DNA of 64,000 nucleotides from Datnioides undecimradiatus (GCA_008933995.1 WARS01000033.1:3345813-3409812), one strand, 5' to 3'. Shown: positions 1 to 15,200, numbered from the stretch's first letter. Numbers and translations are program-made. Notes: generated by a model not told the origin, from the sequence alone.

Positions 1-137
1 ACAGCTGACGCGTTGACATCTGCATGCAGTGCAAACGTTGCAGCCAACAGAACAGGAAGCCTGCTCGCGTCACTGAAGGGCTGGAAGTTAAAGTGATACC
101 GGCTGCTCGCGGTGTTTGCCGCATGTTTTGAAGTTAC
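1..137 (-). other. cd2ap intron 15 (partial)
   Basis: This sequence follows the exon 15 donor and runs off the window. No further exon is visible in it. Confidence 0.7.
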
Positions 138-221
138 CTTTCTGGTTTCTGTTAGCTTTGGTTTGGCTGAGTCCTCTTCGTCGGCCTTGAAGGATTTCTC
201 CACACTCACTTCCTTGTTGGG
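138..221 (-). CDS. cd2ap: cd2ap exon 15: acidic/lysine-rich linker
   Basis: This 84-bp exon is phase 0 at both ends and encodes residues 509-536. The segment [20 protein letters not shown] aligns with the human CD2AP stretch containing KEEDSANLKPSELKK, shortly before the coiled coil. The acceptor is tgttgcag before CCCAAC, and the donor is AAAG followed by gtaact. It is the last exon inside the window; the coiled-coil exons must follow at lower coordinates outside it. Confidence 0.85.
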
Positions 222-3200
222 CTGCAACACAAGAGTTTTTAATTTACTTGTTATGCTCTGACTGCCATTTATTTCATTTTCACAGCTTCCCGAATGGCTA
301 ACCTGACTAGTGATACCACATTTTAAGTCTGCCAACATTCAGGGAACCACTGCCTGACAGTTAATTACTTGGAAAGCTGACGTCCTGACACACCACCGCT
401 CTGACGGATGATTAGAGGAGAGGCAGGCACAACAACTCGACTGGTCAGGAAGTGGCTGTCAAAGTGCAAATTGTGGATTCATGTTTCAACAGAAATTGCT
501 ACTGGTGATGGGCAGAGCGTGGCAGGGGGTGGGTTTCAGACCGCTGAGGGCTGTCAGAGAGCGAGGAGCCCAGAGGAGGTCGGTCAGTTTGAGAAGCAGG
601 TGAAAAAAGAAACAAACACGTGATGATAAAAAACAACCAAACAAACAAATGGATCAAAGGAAATCTGGTGCACGGTGTGTCGCGGGCTGGGCTGACTATC
701 AAACTGCGCAGCTTTGGTGACAATTAAATGTGTCACTGCTGGCGTTCATGCTGATGTGCTACCATTATCAGAAAGTCGTGACTTCTACTTCATTCGATTC
801 TATATCTGTCAATTCTGTGTTTTTAGATGAGATGTTCCTGAGTGCGTCTGATGCAGGAGGTTTGGAATAGTTTCAGTCGTGGCATTATTAACTTTCAAAA
901 TCAGAAGCCAAATCTAAAATTAGGATTAGCTGCACATGATATGAAATGATGATTAAATCTTAAACAGTGAAGAAGCAGGTGCAAACTCCTGGAAGCTGGA
1001 AGATCTAAAGTCTTTAAACTGTGCATGGTCATGATATATGCTTGCATCTGCGTGTGTGTGTGCTCACCGAATGTCCTCCACTGAACTGGGCAGGCAGCCT
1101 CCTGCCAGGCATCTTTGGTCTGCTGACAGTGGGGTGAGAGAGCTTCTCCGAGGTAGACGACAACTCATCAAAACTCATCAGATCTGTCGGGAAGAGACGG
1201 CGACATCAGCGGGGGAGTTATCTTACAGAGGGGTGTTTGAGTCGCGACATGGCATGACGTGCTAACTGAATCTCACTCAGTCTGAACGCAGTCTAATCTA
1301 ACACGTGTATTTCATGTCAGATTATGAGCGGCAGATAATGAACGGTTTGGAGTGTCCACATTTTTAGTATGAGACGCTCCGACAAGAAGACAAACACACA
1401 GCTGTAAGGTCTGGACGCAGAGGAGCGCAGACATGAGAGGGTGCTGCACACATCCTGCTCGTCCTTGTTTCTCACATGACCTCCTCCTCCTGAGGCTGCA
1501 GGAGGCCATCTTTGGAGCCTTCACAGTTCCTCGGAAATGATGCCCTCACATGTAGAAGATGTCCAAACTGTCCAACCAGCCCCGCTTTAATGATCATCAG
1601 GTGGGTTACGACACACACAATGTCGGGTGCGTGTTTTCGGCTTTTTCTTTTATACTGTGGCGGAAAAGAAAACTGTCGCTGGAGCAGGTCAGGACCTGAA
1701 CTCTGGCTGCTCGGCAGTGACGGAGCATCAGTGCAGGCCTTTCAGGTGGAAACTGCTCCGTAAGTGCGTGTTGGTTTGCAGGTGGAGATGCTCTGGTTAT
1801 CTGGTGAGCATTGCCACTCAGAGGCCATGTTTTCAGCTAGTTAACATCAACCGACTCTCACAGCATAAGCTAACTGGCTAATGTTAAACGGTAAATTAAA
1901 CGGCTGCAGAGAGATCGCTCCGTGTGTTTCAGAGCGATCTCAAAGAGCCACAGTCAGAAGGATTCTGCCCTGTGTGGTGAACGAAGAAAATTCAACCCGA
2001 GCCACAGAGGGTCAAACCCAGGCGTCTATTGCATCAGCAGATAAAACAGATCAGATCAGACGACTCATCAGAAAGTTGATAAAAACAAACACTCAAAGCT
2101 GAAGTGGATGGAATAAAAGCCGCTGTGTGAAAACCGAAGGTGGGCACTCAGACGCTTCAGACGTACGGCAGCTTGACGTCTGTGTGTGAGCCCGACAAAC
2201 TGGCATGGGGGAAACGATGAGTCATTGCTGCTTTCATTACGCAACGCTGCAAACTTTAGTGACTGTTGTGTAACGGCACTTCGCGGCTCCGTGGCAAAGA
2301 TTGAGTTTTCATGTTCCGCAGTGGCGCGCGTCAGACTGGCTGCCGGCCAGTGTGGAGTTTTAGCAGCTCTTTATCGCCTCTACCAGGCGTGTGTCACAAA
2401 CGGGGGCCTCTGTGGTGATGTGCCCTCAGGTCAGCTCCATTAAATCCATCTCAGATGTCTTTCCTCTGCGACCTCTGTGTCTCCCCTTACATTTCCCCCT
2501 GCACCTCCATTTATCGCTAAGCTCCTCTCTTCCTCTAAACTAGTCATCTTTTCAATCGTGCCCACTCACGTCACGCATCTGCCCACCTCCCGTCGGCTCC
2601 GATGCCTCTGACTGACACTGCTTTGTCGAGGATGTCGATTAAAGCCCCCTCGTGTTTGTGTCTCTTTCCATTTACATTTCGACGCACAGATCCATTTCCC
2701 CGAACTCATTTTAACAGCTGAAATATGCAAAACCCAATGGCTGCAGGGTTTTGATCGCCAGCGTTCTACCTGCTTGGTTCGCCGGGCACAGTGGCTTCAC
2801 AGCGTTTCATCTTCCTTGATTTTTAAAGTGATTACAGCATAAACTCTCCTTCTTATTAAATGTGGCTTTGTTTTAAATTGTTTAGCAGACTGGTGACCTG
2901 CTCTGGGTGTACCCCAACTCCCAACCAACGGATGCTGGGATAGGCTCCTGCGCCTATGTGACCCCAAAAGGGATAAAGTGGTTGCGGGAAACGGACGGGT
3001 GGACATTTAGTTGCACGATGCAAACAAAGCCAGGGGAGTACGTAGATGAGTAATCAATGCGCAAAAACAGGTTTGTATCTGAATGCAGCTTGCTCTGGAG
3101 ATGACATCAACATTCTGTGGAACTAATGAATAAAACCAATGGGCAGCTGCTCAGGAGTCTGACTGTGGCATGAGGGTCATACTGTACGTACCTATATCTG

Positions 3201-6200
3201 AGGACTTCTCCCCCCAGTCCCCAGACAGTGTTTTGGGCTTATTGGGCAATAATGGCTCGAAGTCGGACTTTGGTCGTGTGGAAAGCACCTCTCCATTGTG
3301 CCTGCAGTCAACAGGGACACATTTAATGTAAATACAAGAAACACAATACAATCACCAGGTGTCGGGAACTGGGTGCCGGACTCACTTGAGGTTTGGCGAG
3401 GGAGCAAGAGGCTTGTCGGGCCTCTTTGGGGGGAGGCTGCCTGGTCTGCCTTTCCCAGGAGGGGGGACTGGCTTCTTGGGCGGGACCACGGGCGCTGCGG
3501 GTTTGGATGGTTTGTGATCTGGCGTGGGTCTGTCAACTGAAACAGAGGAGAGAGGAGAGAGGAAGAAGGACCAGCCGTCAGTGAAACTGAGAGTGATGAG
3601 AGAGGAGAGAGTGTATGGACAATTCATCAGACCACCTTCAGTAAACAAGAACCATTTGGAAAACTGAAACTAACCTGTACTATCTGCTGGCAACTGGGTA
3701 AAGGGTCCTGTCACTCAGCAATCTAAAGACTAGTTATCTTAGTACAGAATTACAGCCTGAGCACAACTGGATTATCGAGGGTCATACCAACACATCTGAC
3801 TGCATTAACTGATCCGAGCACAGTTCCAATCACACTGTTTATTAATTGTGTTGAACTGCAGGACGTCAAAAAAACAGCATCAGAGAATCGATTTTACAGC
3901 TTTTTAAGGGAAAACACTTTGATGTGATTACTCAGAGTCAAAGCTGCCTGCTTTGGTGCTTTCGCTGAACAAATAACAGTGTTATTCTGACTGATGCCTG
4001 GAGAGATCAGCTAGTGACAGATCATTTATTTCCTACTTGTGACAGATTCTCTGAAAACCAGTGGAAATGTTTGGCAGGCCAATCCGGGCCTGTTTTTAAG
4101 AAAGATGAAAATGAGCTGAATGGATGTGGCTGCAGCTCGGAGTTATTAACTGTCTCATCAGATGAATCTGGGATGTTTACGTTCTAAAAGCTGCATCTCA
4201 TTTGCATCCAAAAGAGAGGCTTAGCACGCACTTGTTCCATTTGCAGCCGCGAACGCGTCTGGATAGGAAATGACACGACTACACACCGGGCTCGACTTCA
4301 CGTTGGAGGTATTTAAGGAAACGTAGACGCAACTGGGAACTGAAGATTGTCCGGGTTCTGAAATCGCTAACGAAGATTAAAGCTGAAACATGGCATTATA
4401 TAATGATGAGACGCAGGTTTAGTCTAACACGAAGACAGAAACTGAGCTCGCAGTGTGCGCTTCCTTTTGATTTTGTTTTTATTCTTGCATCTTAAAGAAT
4501 TGTTGTTATTAAATTAACAGTTATCATGTAATAACATTTTAATGGACTGTTATTATCGTTCCACAGCTGCGATGTTGATTACAAAGCTCAGCAGAGACGA
4601 GCCAGACTTTAAATCAGGTGTGAAACCCCGGCAAGGCGCAAAGACGTCAGCTGAGCTGCAGTGGAGTGAATGCTCGTACACAGCCAAGAGCACACACACA
4701 CACGCACATGCACACAGAGCTCGCTTCCTGCGCGCGGCCCTCAGACAGCAGCTCCTTGCCAAGCTTGTCTCAACATGTGGCACAACTGCACGACTAAAAT
4801 AAAGTGACCTCACAACCGCAGTGAAGAAAAATCTATTTGTTTCTTTTTTCCCCCCATTTCATTTTGGTCAGTTTGAATCTTTCTATTGTTTTCCGTGCAG
4901 CAGGGTCACCATATATGACCACGTGCTTCAACAGGCTGTCAGCATGGTCACTGATTTCATGTTAGATCAGTTTGGTTTATGCTGTTATTCATCAACAAAT
5001 GAAATATTAAGAACACATGTTGGAAATATGCATCGCTTTAACCTGTTTTAATGTTTCAGCAGAGGGAAGCACAGACGAAGAAGACAAAGAAGCAACAAGC
5101 AAAGTTTTTGTGCATCTCCCAAAACGTCTGGCAGAAATATTCAAACAGCTGAGGTTCGTCCCTAACAGGCGATTTGCAGCAGGGATGCAGGTTTTCAACG
5201 CGCAGTAACTTTCTCATTTGTGTTTCTCATTCAAACCAAGTTTCAGCCCCAGTTCGAACTCAGAGTTACGACTGCAGATGCGATGCTGAAGTGTGTTTTT
5301 TAAACAACACAGTCACATCGCTGCAACAACACAACACTGTGCAACAGCCCAGAAGGCACAACAGCCAACATGAAGGAGCTTTGCTGGAGTCACACACACA
5401 ACGGAACAGAGATTGGAGTTCAGTGCCAAGAGGAAGAGTGCAAAGACAACGGCGGGTTGAGAGAGACTAATGCTCGCTGTGTGTGTGTGTGTGTGTGTGA
5501 CTGCTTCTCATACCATGTGAACATGCAGGGAGAGCACCGTGAGTTGGACAGTATGAACTAGCAATGCTGGAAAGTAACTGAGTACATTTACTCAACTACT
5601 GTGCTGAGGGACAGTTTTAAGGTACTTGTTCTTTACCTTCTTTGCACTGCAATACACTTTTATTCCTCTGCACACGTTTATCTGACACAGCCACTTTTCC
5701 ATTAAACATCAATTAACAATACAAAGCTGTTTTAGATGAAACAAGCGATTCCCAGTCTTTCTGCTTTTAAACACAGATACATAAATATCCTGTTCACAAA
5801 AGGAATCAGATCCAAGATCAGCTCAGACTTATCCAGTGAGTATCTTGGTGGGGAATAGCTGGACTGAGCTGTACACAAAGCAGTTAAACTAACTCCTCCA
5901 CTGCTATCTTATACTGGTAACGCTTTCCTACTTTTACTATAACGATTTGTTGAAATGGAAGATTTTTGCTTAATGGGCCAGTGAAATGTTCTAGTGTTTG
6001 AAATCTGAAAAGAAATCTGGGGAGGTAGCTTCTGCTGAGTGGCGCAAAGGCATGAGAGAAGATAAAAGGAGATGGACGTACCTCTGTCTTCAGGCCTGAC
6101 GGGATGAGGCTTCCTGTCTGCGGCGGGAACGTCCGGCCTAAGGGCTGGAAGACGGAACATGGTTTTCAGAAAGTCGCCTGGTCCGCCCGACCCAACTGAT

Positions 6201-9200
6201 TCAAGACTCACCAGACAATGACAAGGAACACACACACTCACACAAGTAAAATCACACACAGAAAACCACAACTCTGACACACAAAACACACACAGATACC
6301 CTCGACCACGCATTAACAGACAGCTCCACACACACACACATATACGGTTTGTGCACTGCGTGCGTGGGTGCACACACACTCATTTGTGCATTTGTTTGTG
6401 CACTTCAGAAGCGACAGGAAGCCGTCTACAGACGCCCAACACACACCAAACAGAAGTGGTGGAGGGATGTGAATGCAAATTGTGTTACTTCCTGTGCAGA
6501 CAGGAAAACAATGATGCAACTGTGCATGTTGCAAACTGTGGATGTTTGCGCCGGTGCACACCGCACCACGTGCAGCTATTGGCTAAGCTATTGGTTCGTA
6601 ATTGGTTCAAGAGGAATTGACAGAAGCGTTTCTGAGAAGGCACTGTGCCCGTTTGGAAGCCTGGAAACATTTCCAGGTATTGAGTTTAGTTCCAGGTTGA
6701 CATTCCAGGATTTGTCCAAGTGTGGACCAGAGTGACCTGCCGACTCTGACAGTCTTTTGTAAAAGGAACCAAACAAACAAAAAAAGGAATCACTGTAAAT
6801 TCGCCTCGCGGACCTCGTGGCTGACCTCCTTCATGCACGTACACTCAAATAATGTGATTACTAACGGTTTTCGGGGATAATCTGATTCCTGAAACATCGT
6901 GCAAACAGGAAACACATCTGCCTACTAAACAACCACTTTAAGACCTTTTTCTTCCCAAGATCCTTTGCAGAAAACCTCAAAGTCGGGGACGAGGCACTTC
7001 CTCAGAGGCCCAACTTCATGCTGCAGTTACTGTGACCAGTGAACACGACAACTGCAGTTTCCTGAAATACTGACCACTGATCCAGGACCAGATGCTATGG
7101 ATGGAACTCATTGTATCATTCGCATTCATTGCTATTTGCTGCTGGAAACTACTGAGAAAATGTGATATCACATGTGAATGGTTCCTGGCTCCTACTGGTT
7201 CACTATCATATCTGTTGGAATGAACATAAAACAGGTATTGACCTGGACCTTGTTGTGTTACAAAGTCTAAAATCTGACTTGGTGGATGGTGCAGAAACCC
7301 AGAGTAGTGTGACTTAAAACTGTAACAGTGTTCACATGAAATCATCATCACGCAGTCACACGTCTCTTCCTTACAGCTGATTTCATCGAATGTCCAAGTC
7401 AGCATCACTCTGCCGCCTGAAACCAGCCCGTCCGACCGGTTTCTTCTTTTTTATTGATAATCCAAAGGGTTTTTGTTTCTTCTTCTACTTTCCAGCTCAT
7501 GACCTCAGGTTTACAGTCTTGCTCTCCCTTCTACAGCATCAACCCATCTTAGCGTTGCGAACCAGTGTGTGCACAGGAAGTTGCTTCATTACGCTGGGAT
7601 GCCTGGAAACCCCCCTTGATGTTTAAATGTGACTGGAAACATGTATTTTAAATGAGATGCTCGGTCGCTGTGAAATGTGCTGAGAGTGGAACTAACAAGT
7701 AATTAAATATTATAATTACAGATCCCATCAGTGCACCTCTGCTGAGTCCGAGGCACTGTGGGGTAAACGCAGTCGAAACAGAGCGGGACTTTGTCGGCAA
7801 GGAATGTCGGCTCCGCGGCTGAGCCACTGAGCTGATAGCATTTAATGAGGTGAAGGGTGTGAAGTGCTCCTTACCTATGCTTTTTGATGGCGGGGGCGGC
7901 TTCTTCGGCTTCTGGCGGGAAGAGAAGAGGGGAGATCAGAAATAGGTCAGAGTGACATTAAAGGGGGGTGATGACTCATTAACACACTGTGACATCTACG
8001 GGCTCAAACACAGAGGCACCGACCCGGAGGGAAGGAGAAAGGGACAGCAAGTTAGGTTCAGCCTCAGCGAGGAAGCTCTAATAATATCCTCGATTACTGC
8101 TGAGAACTGCAACCACACTTACTAATAACAGAAGATCCTGTTTTAGTGTCTCAAGCAAACTGTATTTTAAGACAAAATACTTTTTTTTTGTTTTATCCTT
8201 TGCTTTAATAACCCAGTGAACCGACATCAGAATAATCCAACATTATTTACAATAAATCTGTATCACGCAATAAATATCAACGTAAAATCACATCCTTATG
8301 ACTTTATGACATAACTCCACCCGTGTTTATAGCCTGTATATGAAAAGCAGCTTCTGCATTAGCCTTTCCCGCTCCTTTAAACTAGCATTACTTTCCCACC
8401 TGAATCCGATCTGAGCTGGTTAAATGACGGCCGTGTAGATTTAATTTAATGACCTGCGGAGACGCTTCACGAGTCAGCTAACACGACAACAGGAACTGAG
8501 TAGCGGAGCGTGCAATTTCAGAGCCGGCTGTCACCTGGAGAGAGCTCAGACGCCTCCAGTGAGTCGGCTGCTTTTGCTTTGAAGCTTCTCACTTTTGTTT
8601 CCGTCGCCCCCTGTTTCCCCAGGGTGAGGAAAGTTCTCTTGAATCGAGTTAATGAACATATAAGTGGCCACTATCACTATGAACCCTGGGCATTATCAAC
8701 GCGAACGCATGAACAGCCTTGAGTCTTGCTACAGGGCCCTGACCACAACCTACATCTTGAGGGGCTGAATCTACTGCGTGGTGGGAGAGGATGCACAGCA
8801 CAAACAGCAGTGAAACTGTGCCACGGCGTGTTGGATTGAGCATGGGCGCGTTTTTGCATTGTGCAACGTTAATCTGGCCAGGGCGGGAGGCGGTGGTGAA
8901 GGCTGCTATCAGATTTAAAAGCGTCTCATCACTTGAACTGCTCACCCATTCTCACAGGTCGGGTCAGGCTGATGACACATTCTTCCAGCATACGCGTCTG
9001 GCGGCGCAGAACAATCCACTTCATTGCGCCTCTGCCATTAAACGCGGATGACGAACGGGGTCATTATGGGTGTTCTAGCTTCAACAGTTGATCCTTTAAA
9101 ACACTTTGACCTCATTTCCACCCTGCAGCGCTGAATGCCACATTACTGCAGGTAGTCTGGCTTGCATCGTGCTCGGATGTTAGGTACGTGCAAACACAAT

Positions 9201-12200
9201 GTGTATGACACACATGCAGATATTTGTATTTGGCCGTGACAAAATACAGGCTGCTGTTTAAATCGCGGCTGCTGATTGGATCGATTCTGCTCCTTCAAGG
9301 CGGCAAAAGCCGAGTTCTTCAACAGAATAGCGTGAACAATTGAAGTAATAACGTGTGACGTGCAGTAACTGTGTTACAGCGTGTTGAATTCATCTAGCTG
9401 ATCTGTTGGTAAACGAGTCACCTAGTGACAGAGAAGCCAGCCCCGGTGCTGCAACACAGCTGACAGCATTTTCCCGTACGAACAAAGAAACAACTCAACG
9501 TGTTTTTACGTTATTTGCAGAATTACCAGGAGAAAACAGATTAATTAATAATGAATTCTACAGATTGTGTTTCATGCTGTTTTTAAGGTTTCTCTGATCT
9601 CTCCAAACCAGGAATATTGGAACACCAGGGAGGACGTTTACTGTTGCAGGGAGGTCCGTGGAGAGACTGCACAGAATTTGAAAGGAATTAAATAAAAGAC
9701 TTGATTTGAACGTGTAGAACAATTACTTTATGTGTTGTTGCGATCAAGAGTGCACACGAGCAGAGGAGAGGAAACGGCTAACGATGACAGACAAACGATT
9801 GGAACCACCAACTTTTCCTCCTCTGTGTGGTTGTCTGTTCTATGGTTTATAGTCAGACATCTGGTTTAGAATGAATGAATGAATGTTAAAGCTGATGAAG
9901 GGGTAATCGAGTACATTGGACTGAGCTCTGCTGATCCACCACCACCTGCAGTTACTATGGTAATTCATGAAGGACTGGGCTCTGATCTTATGAGGATAAC
10001 GATAATGAGAATTGAAAACAGCAGGTGCAAATGCGAAGGCAACGTCAGACTGCTGATTACCCAGATAACCTACACAGATCCCAATTTCATAGGCGTAATT
10101 GTGTGTTTCTCCTCTTCCCGCTGGCCAGCGTTGAAAGTTGCTTGTTGACATTCAGTGGCTTGGACGTCATTGTCTCTCCACGGCAAACAGAGTCAGGGAT
10201 GGATGATTGTCTCAGCGTCCATTAAACAAGCTAGCCGTTCGCAATCCAATCATATTATACGGCCGTGGCCGGTCACGCCTCGCACACTTATTATGTTAGA
10301 TTCACAGGAAAAGGCTTTTTTCATGATTAAACATCATCCTGCTGTGGGTTGCGGGGGGTGAATCTCTTTTTTATATATTCACACTGTCACACTTGGAGAA
10401 ACAAACGCCTTCAAATTGTTTCTCATCAGCATTCGAGGGAATACGTCCACAGGGAGGTCGGGCTGAGTTGCGCTGAGTCACGCTTCGGCGTGAAGAAGCA
10501 CAGCTTTAGTAAGTGAATTCTGATGAGCATTAAGTGTGCGCGCAGCTGACCCCTCCTCAGTTTGTCGCTGAACATTTAGAGTTAGGTGCACACACTGTAG
10601 CACCTGGATATGGCTTGTGATCAGAAGCAGATCTAGCAGCCTGACCTGTTGCACTGCTGTTAAGAAGGCGCGTGCTGCATCCGGTAAAGTAAAAAAAAAA
10701 CAAAACATGCAGAGCTCACTTCCTCTGACTCCAGCTTTGGTGATGATTTCACTGACCCTCTGGACGTGGGAGTCGTGGGAGTCTGAAGATAAACACACAA
10801 GCACAAAATAAAAGCAACGCATCTGTGAAAAAGCTCAAATCAATTTCTGTGATGACACCGCGACCCTTGAGGGCCTTTAAGATGAACGCAGAGAGCGGTG
10901 GGGATTGGAAATCAGTTCGCTCGTACAGAACAGGCACACAGAGAGCACTTCCACAGTCCACTCAGGCACTATTAACACGAATGGTTCAGAGATCATTAAA
11001 GATACCTGGAAGAGAATTCTCAGCATTAAGCTCTTCACCCTAAACCCTGTTTGTAGAGTTGGATGTGGGAATCAACACAACAAAGAGCAACTTGGATGAA
11101 ATTCTTTACAAAATTCATGTTTGACACTGTCTGGGATTAACCATTTCAGCCCCAACAGCTGGATTTGATGTGTTTTACAAGAAATGAGGGCACAAATTCA
11201 AAGGAAAACTACTTTTCTCCCAACATTCCTTTATATTCTGCAACATGCGGCGGTCCGCGTCCTTTGCTGTGATGAGTCTATGCAGCTCTCATTTAGTAAG
11301 TTGGTCTTTTCCAGGAGTTTTATATCAGATAGCTAGCATTAGCATCTTATTTTGTCAAACTGAAGGAGCTTTGGCTTGTGACCACTACAACCCTGGAGTG
11401 CCGCCGCAGCTCGCGAATGCATCAGAGCTCTGCCCATCTGACGCGGCGCTACTCCGGGTCACTACAGTATGAGGCTGTATGAGGCAGAGCTGCTGCATTG
11501 CATGGCTGGTGCGCATCTCTCGCAGTGTTCGTGGCTCAACACAGGATGTCAGCGTGAAACCACCTCACGGATTCCTGTTTTTCAGGTTGAGAGTAATTAG
11601 AAATCAAGGCAAAGTGAGATCAGACCTACACGTCACATTATTCTCAGAAAACGACAAACTCGTGTTGACACGTTTATTTGTGCGATATCTAAGAACCTGT
11701 CATCTACGGATTGTGTTGTTTTGTAGAGTCTGATGCTAATTAGAATAATTTCTATTAATAAAACACTGAGTGGACAGCTTTAGTGTGCTCTCTGAGTGCT
11801 CTGTACTTTAAACCGTTTGACCACATACATTTGGTACATTCACGGACACATTTTAGAGTTTCCATCTTGTTGGGATTAACTCCGAGTTCATGATTTTGCT
11901 GAATGTGCTTTAGGGTCTAAACTGTAAGAAGAGATTAGCTTGAAGAAGCAAAATATGTTCCAAACAAGAGCAGATCACAAGAACTGAGCTGAAACTAAAG
12001 GATGTGTTTAATGTTTCTGCCTAAAAAATTAATATTCAATGATCAGAAAGCTCACCTCTTTCTCTGCTTCAGTAACCATGGTGACAAAGTTGTCGGGGAA
12101 AACGCCTTCTCTGCCCCCGATCTCCCCTCGCCACCAGCCGGGCTCCCCTGTGTCCTGTTGAGATCAAACCAAACAAGGCGAACGGTGACTTCAGTCGTTG

Positions 12201-15200
12201 ATGTGTGTCACTTCTTTATTTTACATTAACAGACTCTAAATATAAGACTCCACTAAAAAGTCTGAAACTAAAACCACTTGAGATCGCTCCACAAACACAT
12301 CTCCGCAGTGTCCAGCAGAGGGCGGTAGCTTTCTACGCTACTTATCAGGGGAACTGCAGGAGCGCTGGTTTATATGCCACCATTCTCCTGCTGTGAAGCA
12401 ACAAGCCCTGAGTCGCCATACCTCCACAGCATGTCAGAGGCAGCTGAGTTGAGCTTACTGTGCCAGCTGCCCGTCCCTCCTGAGTGACAGACTCAGGGGT
12501 CAAGATCTGTGGATTGCATCGGCCCACAGAGGCGACTATAGGGGCTTTATGAAAACACAGAGGTGTGATGGAAGATGCTAAACTGCGGGCAGCCCTTTAA
12601 GAGGATGCGCAGAGTTGATGGACAGGAATAAAGAGCTTCATGGTTAAAACTGAAACCTTACTTTCACTGAATATAAACTCTATATTTAAGTAGCTCTAGT
12701 ACAACAGAGGGGAAGGAAGATATATAGGACAAGCCATAACGTCACCCACAGCATCCATCCAACGACAGACGTCGTCTTACAGACTCTGAACCACCCATCG
12801 GCCGACACCATGTATCTTCATCTCATGTCCCTCAGTCAATCACAGAATTAAAAAGACGAATGATTACGCAGTGATTTCTAATCGAGGTACATATTTTATT
12901 CTATTTTAAGCCTAGGTTGCATTCCATGTGACCAAGGAACAAACAAGCACACACCCTCCTGTTGGACGGGTGAAGCAGTGACAATAATGAAGCACTGTGG
13001 GCAAAGTAATGAGGTTAGACACGATCATGATGCTGTTTTAACAGGCGGAGTGTTTCACTGCAAACGTCCATTATGTAGCTGGAGTGAAAGCTGACTCAGG
13101 AGCGATCGGCCTCACATTAGCCTGCACGGTGTGGGCTGCTGGCAGACGGATGTGTCAGTTAACTGAGTAACAGATGAGAAAGGTTGTAAAAATGGGATTC
13201 TTTAAAAACCAAACAGAGGTTCTAGAACAACTTCCAGCTCAAGCCAGGATCAAGGGGTGAGGTAGCATCAAATGAGAGACTTGACATGCAGGCCGTGTGA
13301 GGATCAAGCAACGCAGGATCACGCTGATCATGTGCCCCCCCAAGTGGCTGTGGCCCTGAACAACTAGTGTTTCTGCCAGACTGCAACCACAATCGCTAAA
13401 ACTGAGATAAGGGGTCTTCAGGGTGGAGAGGGGGCTATGGGGGTCAACAACTTATATGAGCCGTGTTTGGTAAATGCACGTTATAACTACCTGTGCTGTA
13501 AAACACGCTTTTAGATCAGCTGTGCTGTTGGGAGCAAGCGTCCTGGATGACATGAACACACTGTTGCCGTGACGCTCCTCCACAGCTTTGAAGCGTGAAG
13601 CGGCGGGAGCTCACCTTGCTCAGGATGTGGATGATCTCGCCCTCCTTCAAGCTCAGCTCGTCCTCGTTCGTGGCTTCAAAGGCAAACGTGACCTTACAGT
13701 ACTCTTTTGCTGAGGAGATGGAGAGAACATCTCAAACAGCAATTCAAAAGGAGAGTGGTGAACAAAGACAGGACAACGCATGAACACAGCTGTTTGTTAT
13801 TCAGACAAGTGTCTTCAAACAGGAATGTGACAGAGTTGGTGTATTTCTAATGGACACAGACGTTCTAACTTCGCATACACACACACGACATGAGGTTGAC
13901 AGTCTACTACAGGTCTTTATGAAGAACTGAAAGATCTATGATTTCAGCATCTGAAAGTCTGGTTTCGTTCCATCTGCACCAAACAGAGGAGCCGTAACTA
14001 ATGACAGATGCAGATCGTGCTAACAGGGCTAACACCAACTTTAGCAGAAAAACGGAAAAAAATGCGTTTCCTCACATACACAGACGTTGACCCGGTGACG
14101 TTAAACACACTTTCCGCAACACAAAACATCCCTTTTGTCCACTTTCATGGCGTTTTACCTTTGGATTTGCCGTCTCCGTCTGCTCTCTGCGAGTCTGTCA
14201 TGTTGGGATGGGCGGGCTTTGCGGCAGATGGTAATGATGGGATTGGCTAAAATGAAGCAAACCATACAGATGGAAATGATTTATTGCATATGGGTGGATA
14301 TGTGGCTTTATGTGGATGGGCTGAGACAGCCTGTGCCCGAACCTAATGAGTGGAGTCGCCGGATCATGAGCGTGTGCCGTGGAATACACATGTTCATGAA
14401 TGATGCTGTTAAATGTGACGTTAGCAGGGAGAGAGCTCGGAAGATGCAGGGGGAAGGAGTAGTTACAGACAGGAAGTTAACGAAAAGCCGGAGGGTTTGT
14501 ACCTTCTCAGCTTCACTACGACTCTCCGATGTTACACACAAAAGGAATGGTTCTGCATCGTGTACATACTGACATGACGCTGATAAGTTTATCTGGCTCT
14601 GATAAACTGGTCAGGCTCTACTTTGAGGTGATGGTTAGTGCTTCATAGGCAAAAACAGACTATATGCTAATGAAAAGGAGTTCGACTGACTGCGCTGTGG
14701 TGCTAACGGGACTAAACTCAGTGATTAAGCCGCTTAAAGTGCTGGACAGCTTCATGAAACTGAGTATCATCCAAACAGTGACGGGCAAGTCCTGGATTTC
14801 GTTACGCGGGCCGATCTGGGCCTGAAGGAGATATCCCGCGAAGAGGAGAGCGTGAGCGCATGAGACATGTGGCGGGTATGGGGAGAGTGGAGGAGAGTGA
14901 AGGAAGCCGTGTTAGTGGTGAAAGAGTGCGTGAGGGCTGTGGTAGAGAGGGGAGAGAGGGAAAAGAGGGGAGAGTGTCAGAGCAGAGTTACACGCTAAGC
15001 TAATCCAGCCTCCTTCATGTTAATAAGTCAGTTTCAGAGCAGTGAATACATGTAAAGCAAACCAGTGAAATGCAAACTTGGGTGTTTTTAGGGTTTCCAC
15101 TTCCAGATTTACTGCTTCCTCATTGGCTAAACTGATAGGGACTGGTATTTCCTGTCGCACTGATGTCTTATGCTGATGACAGCAAGACGAGTGTGTTCAC

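Noticed and set aside
3529-3536. Acceptor at ttgacag (first base 3529) for cd2ap exon 12
   Set aside because: It would leave the exon out of frame with exon 11; the acceptor 7 bases upstream in the transcript restores the known KPSKPAAP frame and has the better pyrimidine tract.
14159-14194. A shorter 36-bp form of cd2ap exon 7 beginning after catgacag
   Set aside because: Its entry phase does not match the exon 6 donor, whereas the 88-bp form does and also resembles the human linker.
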